IMG/VR virus record: IMGVR_UViG_3300033233_000015
Coordinates: 46,082-110,081 of that record
Length of the DNA: 64,000 nt
Source: a virus
Reading direction: 5' to 3' (one strand)
Both the position numbers and the translations under genes were made by a program. Positions 63,893-64,000 of the stretch are shown here, piece after piece. The notes beneath the pieces are model-generated. The model had not been told where the DNA came from and did no database searches. It saw only the letters and a program-made list of their open reading frames with translations. Positions within the stretch are counted from its first letter, which is position 1, and every line of letters starts with the position of its first letter.

Positions 63893-64000
63893 GACGGTTC
63901 TTCTGCATCAGGCGGAATGCTTCCCGGTGCATCGAAGATCGATTTGCGGTCGAGCCAACGATGTCCAATCCACTCGCCTTCTTTCGACATCCATTTTTGT
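63889..64000 (-). CDS. C-terminus of a minus-strand gene running off the window
   Basis: The frame reads QKWMSKEGEWIGHRWLDRKS then IFDAPGSIPPDAEEPS and stops at 63889-63891, overlapping the next GTG. The start lies beyond the window. The Trp-rich sequence resembles short phage proteins; no assignment. Confidence 0.5.
   Translation of the reverse strand, partial: QKWMSKEGEWIGHRWLDRKSIFDAPGSIPPDAEEPS

Noticed and set aside
1-64000. Terminase, portal, tape-measure or tail genes
   Set aside because: Looked for Walker-type terminase motifs, long helical tape measures and baseplate-like proteins; none could be supported. They may lie outside the window.

Overview
The window is one contiguous stretch of a high-GC mobile genome, most likely a large phage or phage-plasmid. 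It holds about 120 small genes packed almost end to end, most joined by 4-base ATGA or GTGA overlaps, so translation is probably coupled along long operons. Both ends cut through genes, so the element continues outside. There is no rRNA, tRNA, housekeeping gene or CRISPR array. The host looks like a high-GC Gram-negative; a lipoprotein with a long Asp/Ala/Pro-rich linker at 53.6-54.2 kb would fit Myxococcota, but that is a guess.

Layout. 0-9.3 kb: early/accessory genes on the + strand: a TGT/DpdA-like base-exchange enzyme, an HNH nuclease, a frameshifted C5 cytosine methyltransferase whose gene contains a second open frame of a recognisable type (WPTP repeats), a ParB-like protein, a PAPS-reductase-like PP-loop protein and many small zinc-ribbon proteins. 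9.3-10.8 kb: three minus-strand genes with membrane anchors. 10.8-28.4 kb: probable virion and cell-entry module: GroES-like and RadC-like proteins, a Q/P-rich protein, several single-pass membrane proteins (two with LysM domains), a CHAP-like hydrolase, a transglutaminase-like protein, an arginine-rich membrane protein, a likely major capsid protein followed by a terminator-like hairpin, and two tandem paralogues of probable beta-barrel type. 28.4-41.7 kb: beta-helix and beta-rich fibre-like proteins, a lysis/wall-degradation group (DUF1906-like, SGNH, lytic transglycosylase, small membrane proteins) invaded by a GIY-YIG nuclease, and a 730-residue protein built from 30-residue EDFAGSLPLEE repeats. 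41.7-45 kb: small genes, a T5orf172-type protein and a tyrosine recombinase on the minus strand. 45-50.7 kb: a metallopeptidase-like protein, a second lysozyme-like protein and acidic or charged phage proteins. 50.7-56.3 kb: a minus-strand operon of about 13 small accessory genes led by a ribbon-helix-helix regulator, with a mirrored operator/promoter pair facing the next + operon. 56.4-64 kb: small genes, one of them cleanly split by an IS1595-family element carrying two passenger genes, then a DUF7768-like protein, a strong promoter with a structured leader, a primase-polymerase/helicase, and a cluster of six 9-bp iterons that may mark an origin.

How it may work. The primase-helicase, iterons and ParB-like protein suggest autonomous replication and partition, and the tyrosine recombinase suggests integration or dimer resolution. 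I find no terminase, portal, tape-measure or tail-tube protein in these 64 kb. Instead there are many proteins with one terminal transmembrane segment plus a basic tail, several membrane-linked peptidoglycan hydrolases and tandem beta-barrel-like proteins. This resembles the logic of tailless, membrane-containing viruses (PRD1, PM2, FLiP type) on an unusually large genome. That is an inference, but it is the most exciting possibility here. Five of the probable virion proteins also share a short N-terminal GGRxVxGFG-like motif.
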